9,877 bases of DNA from an uncultured Acetobacter sp. (GCA_937900755.1 CALCDN010000233.1:1-9877); one strand, 5' to 3'. Positions 1 through 8,055 are shown, counted from the stretch's first letter. The notes: generated from the sequence alone by a model not told the origin. Numbers and translations: made by a program.

Positions 1-914
1 GTCCATAAGGGCAGCAATGGAATGGTCAGCGCCGCCGCCACGGCAATGGCGTATTGCCGCCCGATACGTTGGGAGAGCACGCCAAACACCACCCCGCCCG
101 CAATGGCCGCCAGATTGTACAGCACGGCCAGCATGGTAATGGAGGTGGGCGGCACATGCCGCTCCAGCGCCAGAAACACCTTGGGGTACAAATCCTGCGA
201 GCCGTGGCTCATGAAGTTGAAGGCCGCCATGAGAGCCACCGCAAACACGCACAGGGCCATGTTCTGCCGGGCCACCGCCAGCATGCCGGGCTGGCGCGCG
301 GCCCCCGCCCCCTGTGCCTTGCGGGCCAGCCAGTCCGGGCTTTCGGGCACACGCAGCCAGATGTAAAGGGCCGAAACAATGGCCCCGCCGCCCAGCACGA
401 ACAGCCCGCGCCAGCCCAGCACGGGCAGCAGCAGGAACAAAAGCGAGGCCAGCAGGTACCCCGCCGGATACCCCGCCTGCAAAATACCCGACGCCGTGCC
501 CCGCCACGATGGGGGCACGCTCTCCATAATAAGGGAGGTGCCAACCCCCCATTCCCCGCCAAGGGCTATGCCAAACAGTGCCCTCAGGGCCAGAAAAACC
601 GTGAGTGTTGGCGCAAAGGCCGAAAGCACCTCAATAAGCGAGTAAATGGTGATCGTGCCGATCAGCACGGGTTTGCGCCCGTACGCATCCGCCGCACGCC
701 CGCACACGAACGCGCCTATGGGGCGGGTGACAAGGGTGAGTGTGGGGGCCAGCAGCACCACCTCCAGCGAGGTGGAAAAACTGTGCGCGACATTGTCGAG
801 CGTGAACAGGACAATAAAAAAGTCGCAGGCATCAAGCATCCACCCCAAAAAGGAGGCCGCCACAACATGCCGCGCTGTTGTGCGGTCAATGGGGGAGAGA
901 GCACTGGCGGGCAT
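1..914 (-). CDS. SHS-family MFS carboxylate (lactate-type) transporter, 3' end cut by window
   Basis: I translated this frame from the ATG at 914-912; it stays open to the window edge, giving 304 residues and no stop. It is a hydrophobic Major Facilitator protein. TM1 carries GWMLDACDFFIVLF (residues 24-37). The loop 2-3 MFS signature GAFVCGRAADAYGRKP lies at 67-82. GGEWGVGTSLIMESVPPSWRG (119-139) and SHGSQDLYP (236-244) are typical of the sialate:H+ symporter (SHS) group that includes bacterial and yeast Jen1-type lactate permeases. About eight of twelve membrane helices are present. An AGGAGT ribosome-binding site six bases upstream (920-925) supports the start. Family members import monocarboxylates with protons at the inner membrane. 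Lactate, pyruvate or propionate as substrate is inferred from family and from the nearby propionate genes. Confidence 0.85.
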   Translation of the reverse strand, partial: MPASALSPIDRTTARHVVAASFLGWMLDACDFFIVLFTLDNVAHSFSTSLEVVLLAPTLTLVTRPIGAFVCGRAADAYGRKPVLIGTITIYSLIEVLSAFAPTLTVFLALRALFGIALGGEWGVGTSLIMESVPPSWRGTASGILQAGYPAGYLLASLLFLLLPVLGWRGLFVLGGGAIVSALYIWLRVPESPDWLARKAQGAGAARQPGMLAVARQNMALCVFAVALMAAFNFMSHGSQDLYPKVFLALERHVPPTSITMLAVLYNLAAIAGGVVFGVLSQRIGRQYAIAVAAALTIPLLPLW

Positions 915-1072
915 GGGGTACTCCTGTCTGGCGGTTAGTCACCTTGTGGCACGCCCACCCCTGGCTCCGCCACGCGGGAATAATCACGAATTCGCCAGTC
1001 CTGCCCTGCCGTTTTCCCCGGCCTGCCCCATCACGCGCAATACATGGGGCCAAACGGGCCACCCGCACCGTG

Positions 1073-1567
1073 CTACGCGGGGTGGTCCATGCAGCTTTCC
1101 AGCATGGTGGCGACAACCGGCCAGCCCACGCTGCCCTGGGGGTCCAGCCTACCCAGAACCTCCAGCATGGCCTGTGCGTCCTCTACCCTGCGGTCACGCA
1201 AGGCAATAAACGCCAGCGCCTTGAGCGTATAAAGCGCAAAGCGCTCCGGCCCGGCATGGTCTGCCGCCCCATGGGACCAGAGCCGCCAGTCCGTGCTCCA
1301 GCCCGCCTGGCGCGCGGCCTCGGCCAGGCCTGCCTCGGCCATGGTGCGGGCCTGCGCCATTTTGTACTGGTAGGCCAGAACCTTGTAGAGGCACAGGTAC
1401 GGGGGCAGGGCCGTGTGGTCCAGCGCATGCGCCTGCCAGAACAGGGCCTCGGCCGCTGCCCGGTCCTGCCGGTGGGCCAGCACGCCTTTTTGCAGCAGCG
1501 CATCCACCTGTGGTGGCAGCGCCCCAAAATCAATTCCCTCGAAAACAGCACCAACGGAAGACACCAT
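1073..1567 (-). CDS. TPR-like protein of unknown function
   Basis: This is a 164-residue soluble protein without signal peptide or membrane segment. I chose the ATG at 1567 because a G-rich tract (GGGGGCTAGGGG) lies just upstream; the frame stays open for another 26 codons to an in-frame upstream start at 1645. The sequence is alpha-helical and Ala/Leu-rich with the spacing of degenerate tetratricopeptide repeats. A helix pair around residues 21-50 (VDALLQKGVLAHRQDRAAAE) is followed by YLCLYKVLAYQYKMAQART and by FALYTLKALAFIALRDRRVE near the C-terminus. TPR folds mediate protein-protein contacts; no catalytic motif is visible. It lies 158 bp upstream of the transporter on the same strand, so co-transcription is possible. 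The biological role is unknown. Confidence 0.65.
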   Translation of the reverse strand: MVSSVGAVFEGIDFGALPPQVDALLQKGVLAHRQDRAAAEALFWQAHALDHTALPPYLCLYKVLAYQYKMAQARTMAEAGLAEAARQAGWSTDWRLWSHGAADHAGPERFALYTLKALAFIALRDRRVEDAQAMLEVLGRLDPQGSVGWPVVATMLESCMDHPA

Positions 1568-1762
1568 ACCCCTAGCCCCCAGCCATGTTTGCCCCTGCGC
1601 CAGCCATGGCCACACCACGGCCACAGGGGAGTGCGCCCACCCCATGTGGCGCGAACGTGAAAAGGAACACCACGCACAAATCGTTCCAAATCCGCTGCCC
1701 TGCGCACACGCCAGCCATGATGACTTTCGCGTTGACCAATGGCTGCGTGAACTTGCTTAATG

Positions 1763-1808
1763 AACTCAGATAATCCTGTTTTTATTCAGGTATTATCATG
1801 AGTTTTTT
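1763..1808 (+). terminator. Imperfect stem-loop with U-run in the leader of the 53-aa gene
   Basis: The left arm AACTCAGATAATCCTG (1763-1778) pairs with CAGGTATTATCATGAGTT (1787-1804), apart from two one-base bulges, around the loop TTTTTATT. Six T residues follow at 1803-1808. The arrangement is that of an intrinsic terminator or attenuator on the plus strand. No plus-strand gene precedes it, so it would act on a leader transcript of the small gene at 1835 or end an unannotated short RNA. The A/T-rich arms make it weaker than the other terminators in the window. Confidence 0.4.
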
Positions 1809-1834
1809 CAAACACAGCTTTAAAGAGGCTTCTA

Positions 1835-1996
1835 ATGTCTAAATGGACGGGCTTATGGCGCGTGGCCGGGCATGACGGCAAGGCTAACCGTATTGTCGTG
1901 CTCAACGGCGACGTGGAGGACGAAATTGATGAAAAAGATTACGTCCTGAACAAGATACAGCCCCCTGTTGAAGATCTGGAATGGCGGAAAAAGTAG
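1835..1996 (+). CDS. Small hypothetical protein, 53 aa
   Basis: The ATG at 1835 opens a 53-residue frame ending in TAG at 1994-1996. It begins MSKWTGLWRVAGHDGK and ends VEDLEWRKK. An AAAGAGG ribosome-binding site at 1822-1828 is well placed, six bases before the start. The protein is small, soluble and highly charged, with an acidic centre (DVEDEIDEKDY, residues 26-36) and a Trp/Lys-rich start. No signal peptide, membrane segment or known domain is recognisable. It faces the prp operon convergently and is divergent from the TPR-like gene. A base-paired element overlaps its stop codon. I do not recognise the family. Support rests on the ribosome-binding site, a sensible composition and position between strong structural elements. 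Confidence 0.6.
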   Translation: MSKWTGLWRVAGHDGKANRIVVLNGDVEDEIDEKDYVLNKIQPPVEDLEWRKK

Positions 1997-2009
1997 GGTT
2001 TCCGCCATT
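1980..2009 (+). terminator. Stem-loop over the stop codon of the 53-aa gene
   Basis: AATGGCGGAAA (1980-1990) is perfectly complementary to TTTCCGCCATT (1999-2009), an 11-bp stem with an 8-base loop that contains the TAG stop. Only three T residues sit at the 3' side (2008-2010), so it may be a weak intrinsic terminator or a 3' stabilising hairpin. The left arm codes for the last residues of the small protein. Confidence 0.5.
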
Positions 2010-2072
2010 TGACGGACGTGGATGTTCCATATCGGACACAAGGGGGGGAATATCCACACATCCGTCTGGCCA

Positions 2073-2124
2073 GTGTGTCGGGCCCGGCCTTAAACCGCCG
2101 GGCCCGGCCGATTGGCGTACACAC
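2073..2124. repeat. GC-rich inverted repeat, cruciform-like
   Basis: CGGGCCCGGC (2079-2088) and GCCGGGCCCG (2097-2106) form a perfect 10-bp stem with the loop CTTAAACC. An outer GTGTGT (2073-2078) can pair with ACACAC (2119-2124), with a minor GCC-GATT-GGC hairpin bulged at 2107-2116. No T-run follows on either strand. It lies between the convergent 53-aa gene and the prp operon end. It may be a transcription barrier or 3' stabiliser, or an unannotated repeat family; only one copy is in the window. Confidence 0.5.
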
Positions 2125-2138
2125 AGCCCCAGATAGGC

Positions 2139-2168
2139 AAAAGGACCGGGACGTTACCGCCCCGGTCC
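2139..2168 (-). terminator. Intrinsic terminator of the prp operon
   Basis: Read on the minus strand, GGACCGGG (2168-2161) pairs with CCCGGTCC (2150-2143) across a 10-base loop and is followed by TTTT (2142-2139). It lies about 50 bp past the stop of the acyl-CoA synthetase gene and is correctly oriented to end the four-gene transcript. Confidence 0.75.
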
Positions 2169-2219
2169 CTCCGGTCTTGCCGCGCTTAGCAAGATTTCGT
2201 GCGTGCTGGCCCTTCTGCC

Positions 2220-4202
2220 TCAGGCTCTGGCCTGCACGGCTTCCTCCTGCCCAAAAGCCATCTGGCCCCATACCCGCTCACGCAGCATGGGCACAATGGA
2301 CTGATCGCTCAGGGCGGACAGATCACCCAGTTCATTGGTATCCCCACTTGCGATCTTGCGCAACAGGCGGCGCACAATTTTGCCCGAGCGCGTGCGCGGC
2401 AGGTCCGGCACCAGGTACACCGCCTCGGGGGCTGCGTACCGCCCGATCAGCTGCACCACCAGGCGGCTTATGCCCGCCTCGTCCAGTCCGGCGGTCACGT
2501 CCTTGCGCGGGATGGCAAACACCACCAGCGCCTGCCCCTTGACCGGGTGCTCCACCCCAACGGCCGCACATTCCACAATCCTGTGGTCCGCCCCCAGCGC
2601 GTCCTCCACCTCCGCCGTGCCAAGGCGGTGGCCTGCGATGTTGATGACGTCGTCCATGCGCCCGGTAATCCAGTAATATCCGTCCTCGTCCCGCTTTGCG
2701 CCATCGCCTGTAAAGTACAGGCCCGGAGCCATGGCAAAGTACGTCTGGCAAAAGCGGGCGTGGTCACCCCATATGGTGCGCGCCTGACCGGGCCATGAGC
2801 GGGCAATGCACAAGGCACCTTCCGCGGCACCCTGCTCCACCTTGCCCTGCGGGTCGGTTATGGCCATTTCCACCCCCGGCAGGGGCATGGTGGCCGAACC
2901 CGGCTTGAGCGAGTGCACACCCGGTATGGGGCCAAGCACAATGCCCGCCGTCTCGGTCTGCCACCATGTGTCGGCCACGGGGCAGCGTTTCTTGCCCACC
3001 ACGTCATGGTACCACAGCCATGCATCGGGGCTTATGGGCTCACCCGCCACGCCAAGCAGGCGCAGGGAGGACAGGTTACGGCGGTTCACCACATCATCGC
3101 CTTCGGCCATCATGGCGCGTACGGCTGTGGGGGCGGTAAAGAGCATGCTCACCCTGTACTCGTCTATCAGGTCAAACCACCGACCCGGCCGGGGGTGGGT
3201 TGGCAGGCTGTCCGAGATCATGGTGGTGCCGCCATTGGCCAGCGGTCCATACACAACCGAGGTGTGCCCCGTAATCCAGGCCACATCGGCCGTGCACCAC
3301 AGCACATCGCCCGGCTGGTGGGTGTACACCATGCCCATGGTGTAGGCCGCCCACACCATGTACCCCCCCGTTGCATGCACAACCGCCTTGGGCTTGCCTG
3401 TGCTGCCCGATGTATAGAGCATGAACAGGGGGTCCTCCGCGCGCATGACAACGGGTACGAAATCCGCCTCGAAATTATCCACAAAGTCATGAAAATCGTA
3501 GTCCCGGCCCGGCAGCATGGGTACGGCCTCCTCCGATGTCCGCACGACCAGCATGGAGTGGACCCCACTGTTGCCCCCCGCCTTGCGCAGGGCCTCGTCC
3601 ATGCTCTGCTTGTAGGCCACCGGCTTGTTGCCACGCCACGCCATGTTGGCGGTAATGACCGCCACGGCCCCGCTGTCCACCAGGCGTTCGGCGATACCCT
3701 CGGCTGAGAACCCGCCAAACAGCACCACATGCACAGCCCCAATGCGCGCGCAGGCCAGCATGGACACAACCGCCTCCGCCACCATGGGCAGGCAGATGGC
3801 CACCCTGTGCCCTTTTTCCACGCCCAGGTGGGTCAGGGCGTTGGCAAGGCGGCAGACCCGCTCGTGCAAATCCCTGTAGGTCAGGCTTTCGGAGCGGCCA
3901 TGCGCCTCGCGCTGGCTGATAAGGGCCACCTGATCGCCCCGCTCGGTCAGGTGGCGGTCTATGCAGCAGACCGAGGCGTTGAGCGTGCCATCGGCAAACC
4001 AGCTTATGGACACGTCTTTTTCAAAACTGCCCGTAAAACCCTGCGTGGGTTTGGTGCACCAGTGGATGCGCCGGGCCTGTTGGAGCCAGAAGCCGTCCGG
4101 GTCGCGGCCTGCGTGCTCGCGCATGGCCTGCAACTGCTCGGGCGTCATGATCGCCGGGTAGTTGGGGTAGGTGCGCGCGGGAATGAGTGTGCGGTCCGTC
4201 AT
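2220..4202 (-). CDS. acs: Acs-family acyl-CoA synthetase (propionate/acetate-CoA ligase), prpE role
   Basis: This AMP-forming ligase is 660 residues long, close to the usual 640-660 of acetyl-CoA synthetase. It activates a short carboxylate to acyl-AMP and then acyl-CoA in the cytoplasm. The P-loop motif YTSGSTGKPK is at 263-272, DTWWQTET at 411-418, the ATP-binding and hinge region YFTGDGAKRDEDGYYWITGR follows, and the catalytic lysine lies in PRTRSGK (K608), which is also the typical acetylation site. Pocket residues by alignment to enteric Acs are I310, T311, A386 and W414. Valine is usual at 386, and alanine there is found in PrpE and favours propionate. The ATG at 4202 is preferred over an extension to 4532 because AGGGGA precedes it and the extension runs into prpB. 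As last gene of prpDCB it most likely makes propionyl-CoA, perhaps acetyl-CoA too. Confidence 0.92.
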   Translation of the reverse strand: MTDRTLIPARTYPNYPAIMTPEQLQAMREHAGRDPDGFWLQQARRIHWCTKPTQGFTGSFEKDVSISWFADGTLNASVCCIDRHLTERGDQVALISQREAHGRSESLTYRDLHERVCRLANALTHLGVEKGHRVAICLPMVAEAVVSMLACARIGAVHVVLFGGFSAEGIAERLVDSGAVAVITANMAWRGNKPVAYKQSMDEALRKAGGNSGVHSMLVVRTSEEAVPMLPGRDYDFHDFVDNFEADFVPVVMRAEDPLFMLYTSGSTGKPKAVVHATGGYMVWAAYTMGMVYTHQPGDVLWCTADVAWITGHTSVVYGPLANGGTTMISDSLPTHPRPGRWFDLIDEYRVSMLFTAPTAVRAMMAEGDDVVNRRNLSSLRLLGVAGEPISPDAWLWYHDVVGKKRCPVADTWWQTETAGIVLGPIPGVHSLKPGSATMPLPGVEMAITDPQGKVEQGAAEGALCIARSWPGQARTIWGDHARFCQTYFAMAPGLYFTGDGAKRDEDGYYWITGRMDDVINIAGHRLGTAEVEDALGADHRIVECAAVGVEHPVKGQALVVFAIPRKDVTAGLDEAGISRLVVQLIGRYAAPEAVYLVPDLPRTRSGKIVRRLLRKIASGDTNELGDLSALSDQSIVPMLRERVWGQMAFGQEEAVQARA

Positions 4203-4254
4203 GGTCTTGTATCCCCTGTTCTTGTTGTTTGTGTGGGACAGAAGTCTGCGGTGT

Positions 4255-5187
4255 TCAGGCGGCGTTACGGTCGGGTTGTCCAATATGCGGGAGAACCGTG
4301 GCCACAATGCCTGCGTCAAGTGTTTCATAATCATAATACCGGAGTGTTCTGTACAGTTCCTCGCGGGTTTGCATCCGCTCCAGCATGGCCTGCGTGCCCC
4401 CCGTACGGGCGATGGTGGCGTACAGGTCCGCCTGCGCCTTGTTGGCCGCCCGGAGCGAACTGACAGGCCATATGACCATGTTGTAGCCCATGGCCTCGAA
4501 CTCGCTGGCCGTAAAATAGGGCGAACGGCCAAACTCGGTCATGTTGGCCAGCAGGGGCACATCGGGCAGGCGGCGCGCAAACTCCCTGAACATGTCTTCC
4601 GATATCAACGCCTCGGGGAAAATGGCGTCGGCCCCTGCCTCGTAATACAGCCGCGCGCGGGCCACCGCCCCGTCCAGCCCTTCCGAGCCTGCGGCGTCCG
4701 TGCGGGCAATCACCACCATGTCGCGCCGGGCACGGGCGGCGGCGGCCACCTTTTGCGCCATCTCCTGCGGGGAGACGAGCTTTTTGTCATTCAGGTGCCC
4801 GCATTTTTTGGGCAGGACCTGGTCCTCAATATGCACAGCCCCCGCCCCCGCCTCCTCAAACGCGCGGACCATGTTCATCACATTCAGGGTTTCGCCATAC
4901 CCGGTGTCCCCATCCACCAGAACGGGCAGGCCTGTTGCGCGCACCACCTGACGGATGAAAAAACACACCTCGTCTATGGTAATAATGCCCAGGTCGGGCA
5001 GGCCCATGCTCGCGGTCATGGCAGCCCCGGACAGGTAGAGTGCCCCAAACCCGCAATCGCGCGCCTGCAGGGCCGCCTGCCCGTTATGCGCGCCGGGGAT
5101 CTGCATGATTCCCTTGCGGTGCATCATCTCTTTAAAACGCTGGCCCGCAGGTGTTGCGGGCAGGTCCTTACCTACCAGATAGGTCAT
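4255..5187 (-). CDS. prpB: 2-methylisocitrate lyase
   Basis: This 310-residue cytoplasmic enzyme belongs to the isocitrate lyase/PEP mutase superfamily. It cleaves 2-methylisocitrate to pyruvate and succinate, the last step of the methylcitrate cycle. The signature KKCGH is at residues 127-131 with catalytic Cys129. The Mg-binding segment VDGDTGYGE lies at 91-99, and ANMTEFGRSPYFT is characteristic of PrpB rather than of the longer isocitrate lyase AceA. Length is slightly above the enteric 296. Its ATG overlaps the prpC stop by four bases (ATGA), implying translational coupling, with GGAG of the ribosome-binding site inside prpC. The synthetase gene begins 52 bp downstream. Confidence 0.97.
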   Translation of the reverse strand: MTYLVGKDLPATPAGQRFKEMMHRKGIMQIPGAHNGQAALQARDCGFGALYLSGAAMTASMGLPDLGIITIDEVCFFIRQVVRATGLPVLVDGDTGYGETLNVMNMVRAFEEAGAGAVHIEDQVLPKKCGHLNDKKLVSPQEMAQKVAAAARARRDMVVIARTDAAGSEGLDGAVARARLYYEAGADAIFPEALISEDMFREFARRLPDVPLLANMTEFGRSPYFTASEFEAMGYNMVIWPVSSLRAANKAQADLYATIARTGGTQAMLERMQTREELYRTLRYYDYETLDAGIVATVLPHIGQPDRNAA

Positions 5188-6353
5188 GCGGCGTACTCCA
5201 GTCCATCGCGTTCACGCAAGGGTGTGAGCGGGCGCGCATCCGGCCCCGTATAGTTGGCGGACGGGCGGATGATTTTGCCATCCATCCGCTGTTCCATGAT
5301 ATGCGCGCACCAGCCCGTAACGCGGGCCATGACAAAAACAGGGGTGAACATGGGTGTTGGAATACCCATGGCGTTGTAGGAAACAGCGCTGAACCAGTCG
5401 AGGTTGGGGAACATCTTCTTCTGCTCCGCCATAACCCGCTCCAGGCGCTCGGCCACGGTATAGAGCCGCATGGTGCCGTTGCGACGGGAAAGGTCCCTTG
5501 CCGTTTCCTTGATAATTTCGTTGCGGGGGTCCGCCAGTGTGTACACCGGATGACCAAAGCCGATAATCACCTCCTTGGCCTCCAGCCTGCGGCGGATATC
5601 CGCCTCGGCCTCGTCCGCTGTGCGGTAGCGTTGCTGAATGTCCAGCGCCACCTCGTTCGCTCCCCCATGCTTGGGGCCACGCAAGGCCCCGATCGCGGCG
5701 GTAACGGCGGAATACATGTCCGACCCCGTGCCCGCCACCACGCGCGCGGCAAAGGTGGAGGCATTGAACTCATGCTCGGCGTACAGAATGAGCGAGGTAT
5801 GCATGGCCTGCACCCAGTCCGACGGGGGTGTGTAGCCGTGCAGAAGATGCAAAAAATGCCCGCCTGCACTGTCATCATCCGTGCGGGTTTCTATCCGCCG
5901 CCCGTGGTTGGAGTAATGGTACCAGTAAAGCAGCATGGAGGCGGTGGAGGCCACCAGCCTGTCCGCGATCTCACGCGCGCCGGCTATGGGGCAGTCACTC
6001 CGCTCGGGCAGGGCGCAACCCAGAACCGACACCGCCGTACGCAGCACGTCCATGGGGTGGGTGGAGGCGGGAAGGCGCTCCAGTGTGGCGCGCACGATAT
6101 CGGGAATATCGCGCAGGCTGGCCAGGTGGCGTTTATACCCTTCCAGCTCCGCCGTGTTGGGCAGGTAGCCGTGGACCAGAAGGTAGGCGACCTCCTCAAA
6201 CGTGCAGGCACGCGCGAGGTCTTTTATGTCGTACCCACGGTAGTGCAGGTCGTTGCCGCTGTGGCCAACCGTGCTCAGGGCCGTATTGCCCGCCACGGTG
6301 CCGGACAGGGCCACGGATTTTTTGGGTTTTGTGCGGTGCAGTTCGGTATGCAT
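5184..6353 (-). CDS. prpC: 2-methylcitrate synthase
   Basis: This 389-residue member of the short, Gram-positive-like citrate synthase group condenses propionyl-CoA with oxaloacetate to 2-methylcitrate. Active-site positions are visible: YAEHEFNAST (His194), GPKHGGANE (His229), GFGHPVYT (His268) and NLDWFSA (Asp319). The final region IIRPSANYTG is also typical. The group often retains some citrate synthase activity, so the operon context decides the name. The start at 6353 follows GGGGAGCAAGG, a strong ribosome-binding site. prpD lies 38 bp upstream and prpB overlaps downstream by 4 bp. The ribosome-binding site is complementary to the putative small RNA at 9505-9710. Confidence 0.96.
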   Translation of the reverse strand: MHTELHRTKPKKSVALSGTVAGNTALSTVGHSGNDLHYRGYDIKDLARACTFEEVAYLLVHGYLPNTAELEGYKRHLASLRDIPDIVRATLERLPASTHPMDVLRTAVSVLGCALPERSDCPIAGAREIADRLVASTASMLLYWYHYSNHGRRIETRTDDDSAGGHFLHLLHGYTPPSDWVQAMHTSLILYAEHEFNASTFAARVVAGTGSDMYSAVTAAIGALRGPKHGGANEVALDIQQRYRTADEAEADIRRRLEAKEVIIGFGHPVYTLADPRNEIIKETARDLSRRNGTMRLYTVAERLERVMAEQKKMFPNLDWFSAVSYNAMGIPTPMFTPVFVMARVTGWCAHIMEQRMDGKIIRPSANYTGPDARPLTPLRERDGLEYAA

Positions 6354-6391
6354 GATCCTTGCTCCCCTGCCTTGGTGTCTGTTGTGTCCGT

Positions 6392-7954
6392 TCAGGACGT
6401 AATGGCTGCTGCCTGCCGGGTGCTGGTCGCGCCCACGCCGGACTGGCCGAAGTTGAAAATGCCTTCCACCCGGTTGAGCGGCATGTCCTGTTGTGGAATA
6501 TGCAGTTCAAGCTGGTGCAGCCCCCCCGCCCCAAGCTCTGGCAGGCGCTGCACTGCGGCCAGGAAACGCTCCGCTTCCGCAGCACTCACAATACCTTCTG
6601 ACAGGGTGCGGAATTTTTTAATATAGTCAGCACGCTGCCACGGCGTAGCCCCCAGCGTGTGGGCATTGGCCACGGCCAGTTCATCCTCCAGGACAGTGCC
6701 GTTTTTCATGCGGATGACAATGCGCCCGCCAAAGGCTTTCCTGTCCGGGTCGCTTTCGTGGTAGCGTTGTGTCCACTCGGGTTTTTCAATCGTGTGGATT
6801 TTCTTCCACAACCGCACCGTATCGGCCCTGCGCGCGCGCTCGGGTTCGTAGGAGCGCACATGGTGCCAGCTCCCGTCCTGCAAGGCCACGGCCACGATGT
6901 ACATAATGGAGTGGTCCAGCGTCTCCCGCGTGGCCTGCGGGTCAAACTTCTGCGGGTCGTTGGAGCCGGTGCCAATTACGTAGTGGGTGTGGTGGCTGGT
7001 TTCGATCAGCACATCGTCCACATCCTCCCAGTTGCTCACCTTCCTGCCCATGCGAAAGGCAAGGTCGATCAGCGCCTGGCTCTGGTATTCGGCGGAATGT
7101 TCCTTGGTAAAGGAAGACAGAATGGCCCGCTTTGGCTCGCCCATGGTGGGCAGGGGCACTGTGTAGAGCGCGTCCTTGCCATCCAGCATCCAGGCGATCA
7201 CGCCATCCTCCCCTTCATAGATGGGTGTGGGCGATGTCTCGCCCAGCATGGCGCGATCGACCGATTCCACGGCCATTTTGCCCGCATGGGCGGGAGCGTA
7301 CGCCTTCCAGGACGAAATTTCGCCCTTGCGGCTCTGGCGCGTGGCGGTGGTGACATGCAGCGCCTGCCCGATGGCCTGATAAATGACCGAGGGCGGCAGG
7401 CGCAAAAGCGTGCCAATACCCGCGGCAACCGAGGGGCCAAGATGGGCCACATGGTCGATCTTGTGCTTGTGCAGGCATATGGCGCGGGCCAGGTCGATCT
7501 GGATTTCGTAGCCCGTGGCAATGCCACGGATCAGGTCCGCGCCACTGCGGTTGCACTGCTGCGCCACGGCCAGAATAGCGGGAATATTGTCCCCCGGATG
7601 CGAGTATTCCGCCGCCAGGAACGTATCGTGGTAGTCCAGTTCCCGCACGGCGGTACCATTGGCCCAGGCCGCCCATTCCGCATGCACCTGCACGTCCGGC
7701 CCCATGCCGAACACCGTGGCGCCACCGGGCCTGCGGTGGGCCAGCGCCTCGGTCCGCGCACTCATGACCGAATGACGGTTGACCGAGGCCATGGCCACGG
7801 CGGCATTGTCAATCATGCGGTTGATGATCATGTCGGCCACAGCGGGTTCCACCGCAACCGGGTCGGCCGCGACCTGCGCGATTTTCCAGGCAAGCTGGTC
7901 CGCACGGTTCAGGCGCTCACTCTCGGGGTGTACGCGCACTTCATGATTTTGCAT
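6392..7954 (-). CDS. prpD: 2-methylcitrate dehydratase (MmgE/PrpD family)
   Basis: This cofactor-free dehydratase converts 2-methylcitrate to 2-methyl-cis-aconitate. From the ATG at 7954 it has 520 residues; enteric PrpD has 483. Family motifs are RELDYHDTF (104-112), SHPGDNIPA (118-126), TRQSRKGEISSWK (205-217) and, later, LDHSIMYIVAVALQDG. The frame is open upstream to 8185 inside the divergent regulator, so a true start must lie nearer. The ATGs at 7954 and 7972 are the candidates. I prefer 7954 because AAGGGCCGG precedes it, whereas 7972 has no ribosome-binding site. As no acnD or prpF gene is present, re-hydration to 2-methylisocitrate would rely on a house-keeping aconitase, an Fe-S enzyme encoded elsewhere. 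It is the first gene of the leftward operon. Confidence 0.95.
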   Translation of the reverse strand: MQNHEVRVHPESERLNRADQLAWKIAQVAADPVAVEPAVADMIINRMIDNAAVAMASVNRHSVMSARTEALAHRRPGGATVFGMGPDVQVHAEWAAWANGTAVRELDYHDTFLAAEYSHPGDNIPAILAVAQQCNRSGADLIRGIATGYEIQIDLARAICLHKHKIDHVAHLGPSVAAGIGTLLRLPPSVIYQAIGQALHVTTATRQSRKGEISSWKAYAPAHAGKMAVESVDRAMLGETSPTPIYEGEDGVIAWMLDGKDALYTVPLPTMGEPKRAILSSFTKEHSAEYQSQALIDLAFRMGRKVSNWEDVDDVLIETSHHTHYVIGTGSNDPQKFDPQATRETLDHSIMYIVAVALQDGSWHHVRSYEPERARRADTVRLWKKIHTIEKPEWTQRYHESDPDRKAFGGRIVIRMKNGTVLEDELAVANAHTLGATPWQRADYIKKFRTLSEGIVSAAEAERFLAAVQRLPELGAGGLHQLELHIPQQDMPLNRVEGIFNFGQSGVGATSTRQAAAITS

Positions 7955-7987
7955 TGTTCCGGCCCTTGCCATCTTGTGATCTGGGGA

Positions 7988-8004
7988 AACAGTTGCAGAC
8001 TGTT
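7988..8004. promoter_or_regulatory. 17-bp palindrome, candidate operator
   Basis: AACAGT (7988-7993) and ACTGTT (7999-8004) are perfect inverted arms around TGCAG. The site lies 34 bp upstream of prpD, where an activator or repressor of the operon could bind. TTGCAG and TTGCG half-sites overlap it, resembling part of the RamB core TTTGCAA. Confidence 0.4.
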
Positions 8005-8055
8005 GCGTAAAGCAGCAGAGGAATAAGAGTAAAAAGAAGCGAAGGAATTCGCCCC

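Noticed and set aside
54..938. Long plus-strand frame opposite the transporter
   Set aside because: Gln/Arg/His/Pro-rich translation typical of the antisense of a GC-rich membrane protein gene.
1025..1050. Inverted repeat GCCCCAT/ATGGGGC after the TPR-like gene
   Set aside because: Only 7 bp with a 12-base loop and no T-run; insufficient to call a terminator.
4203..4532. N-terminal extension of the acyl-CoA synthetase frame by 110 residues
   Set aside because: It overlaps prpB in another frame, has low-complexity Arg/Pro-rich sequence, and the internal ATG at 4202 has a ribosome-binding site and gives the family length.
6659..8026. Long plus-strand frame opposite prpD, and similar ones opposite prpC, prpB and acs
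   Set aside because: Their composition is that of antisense shadows, while the minus strand encodes complete, motif-bearing enzymes.
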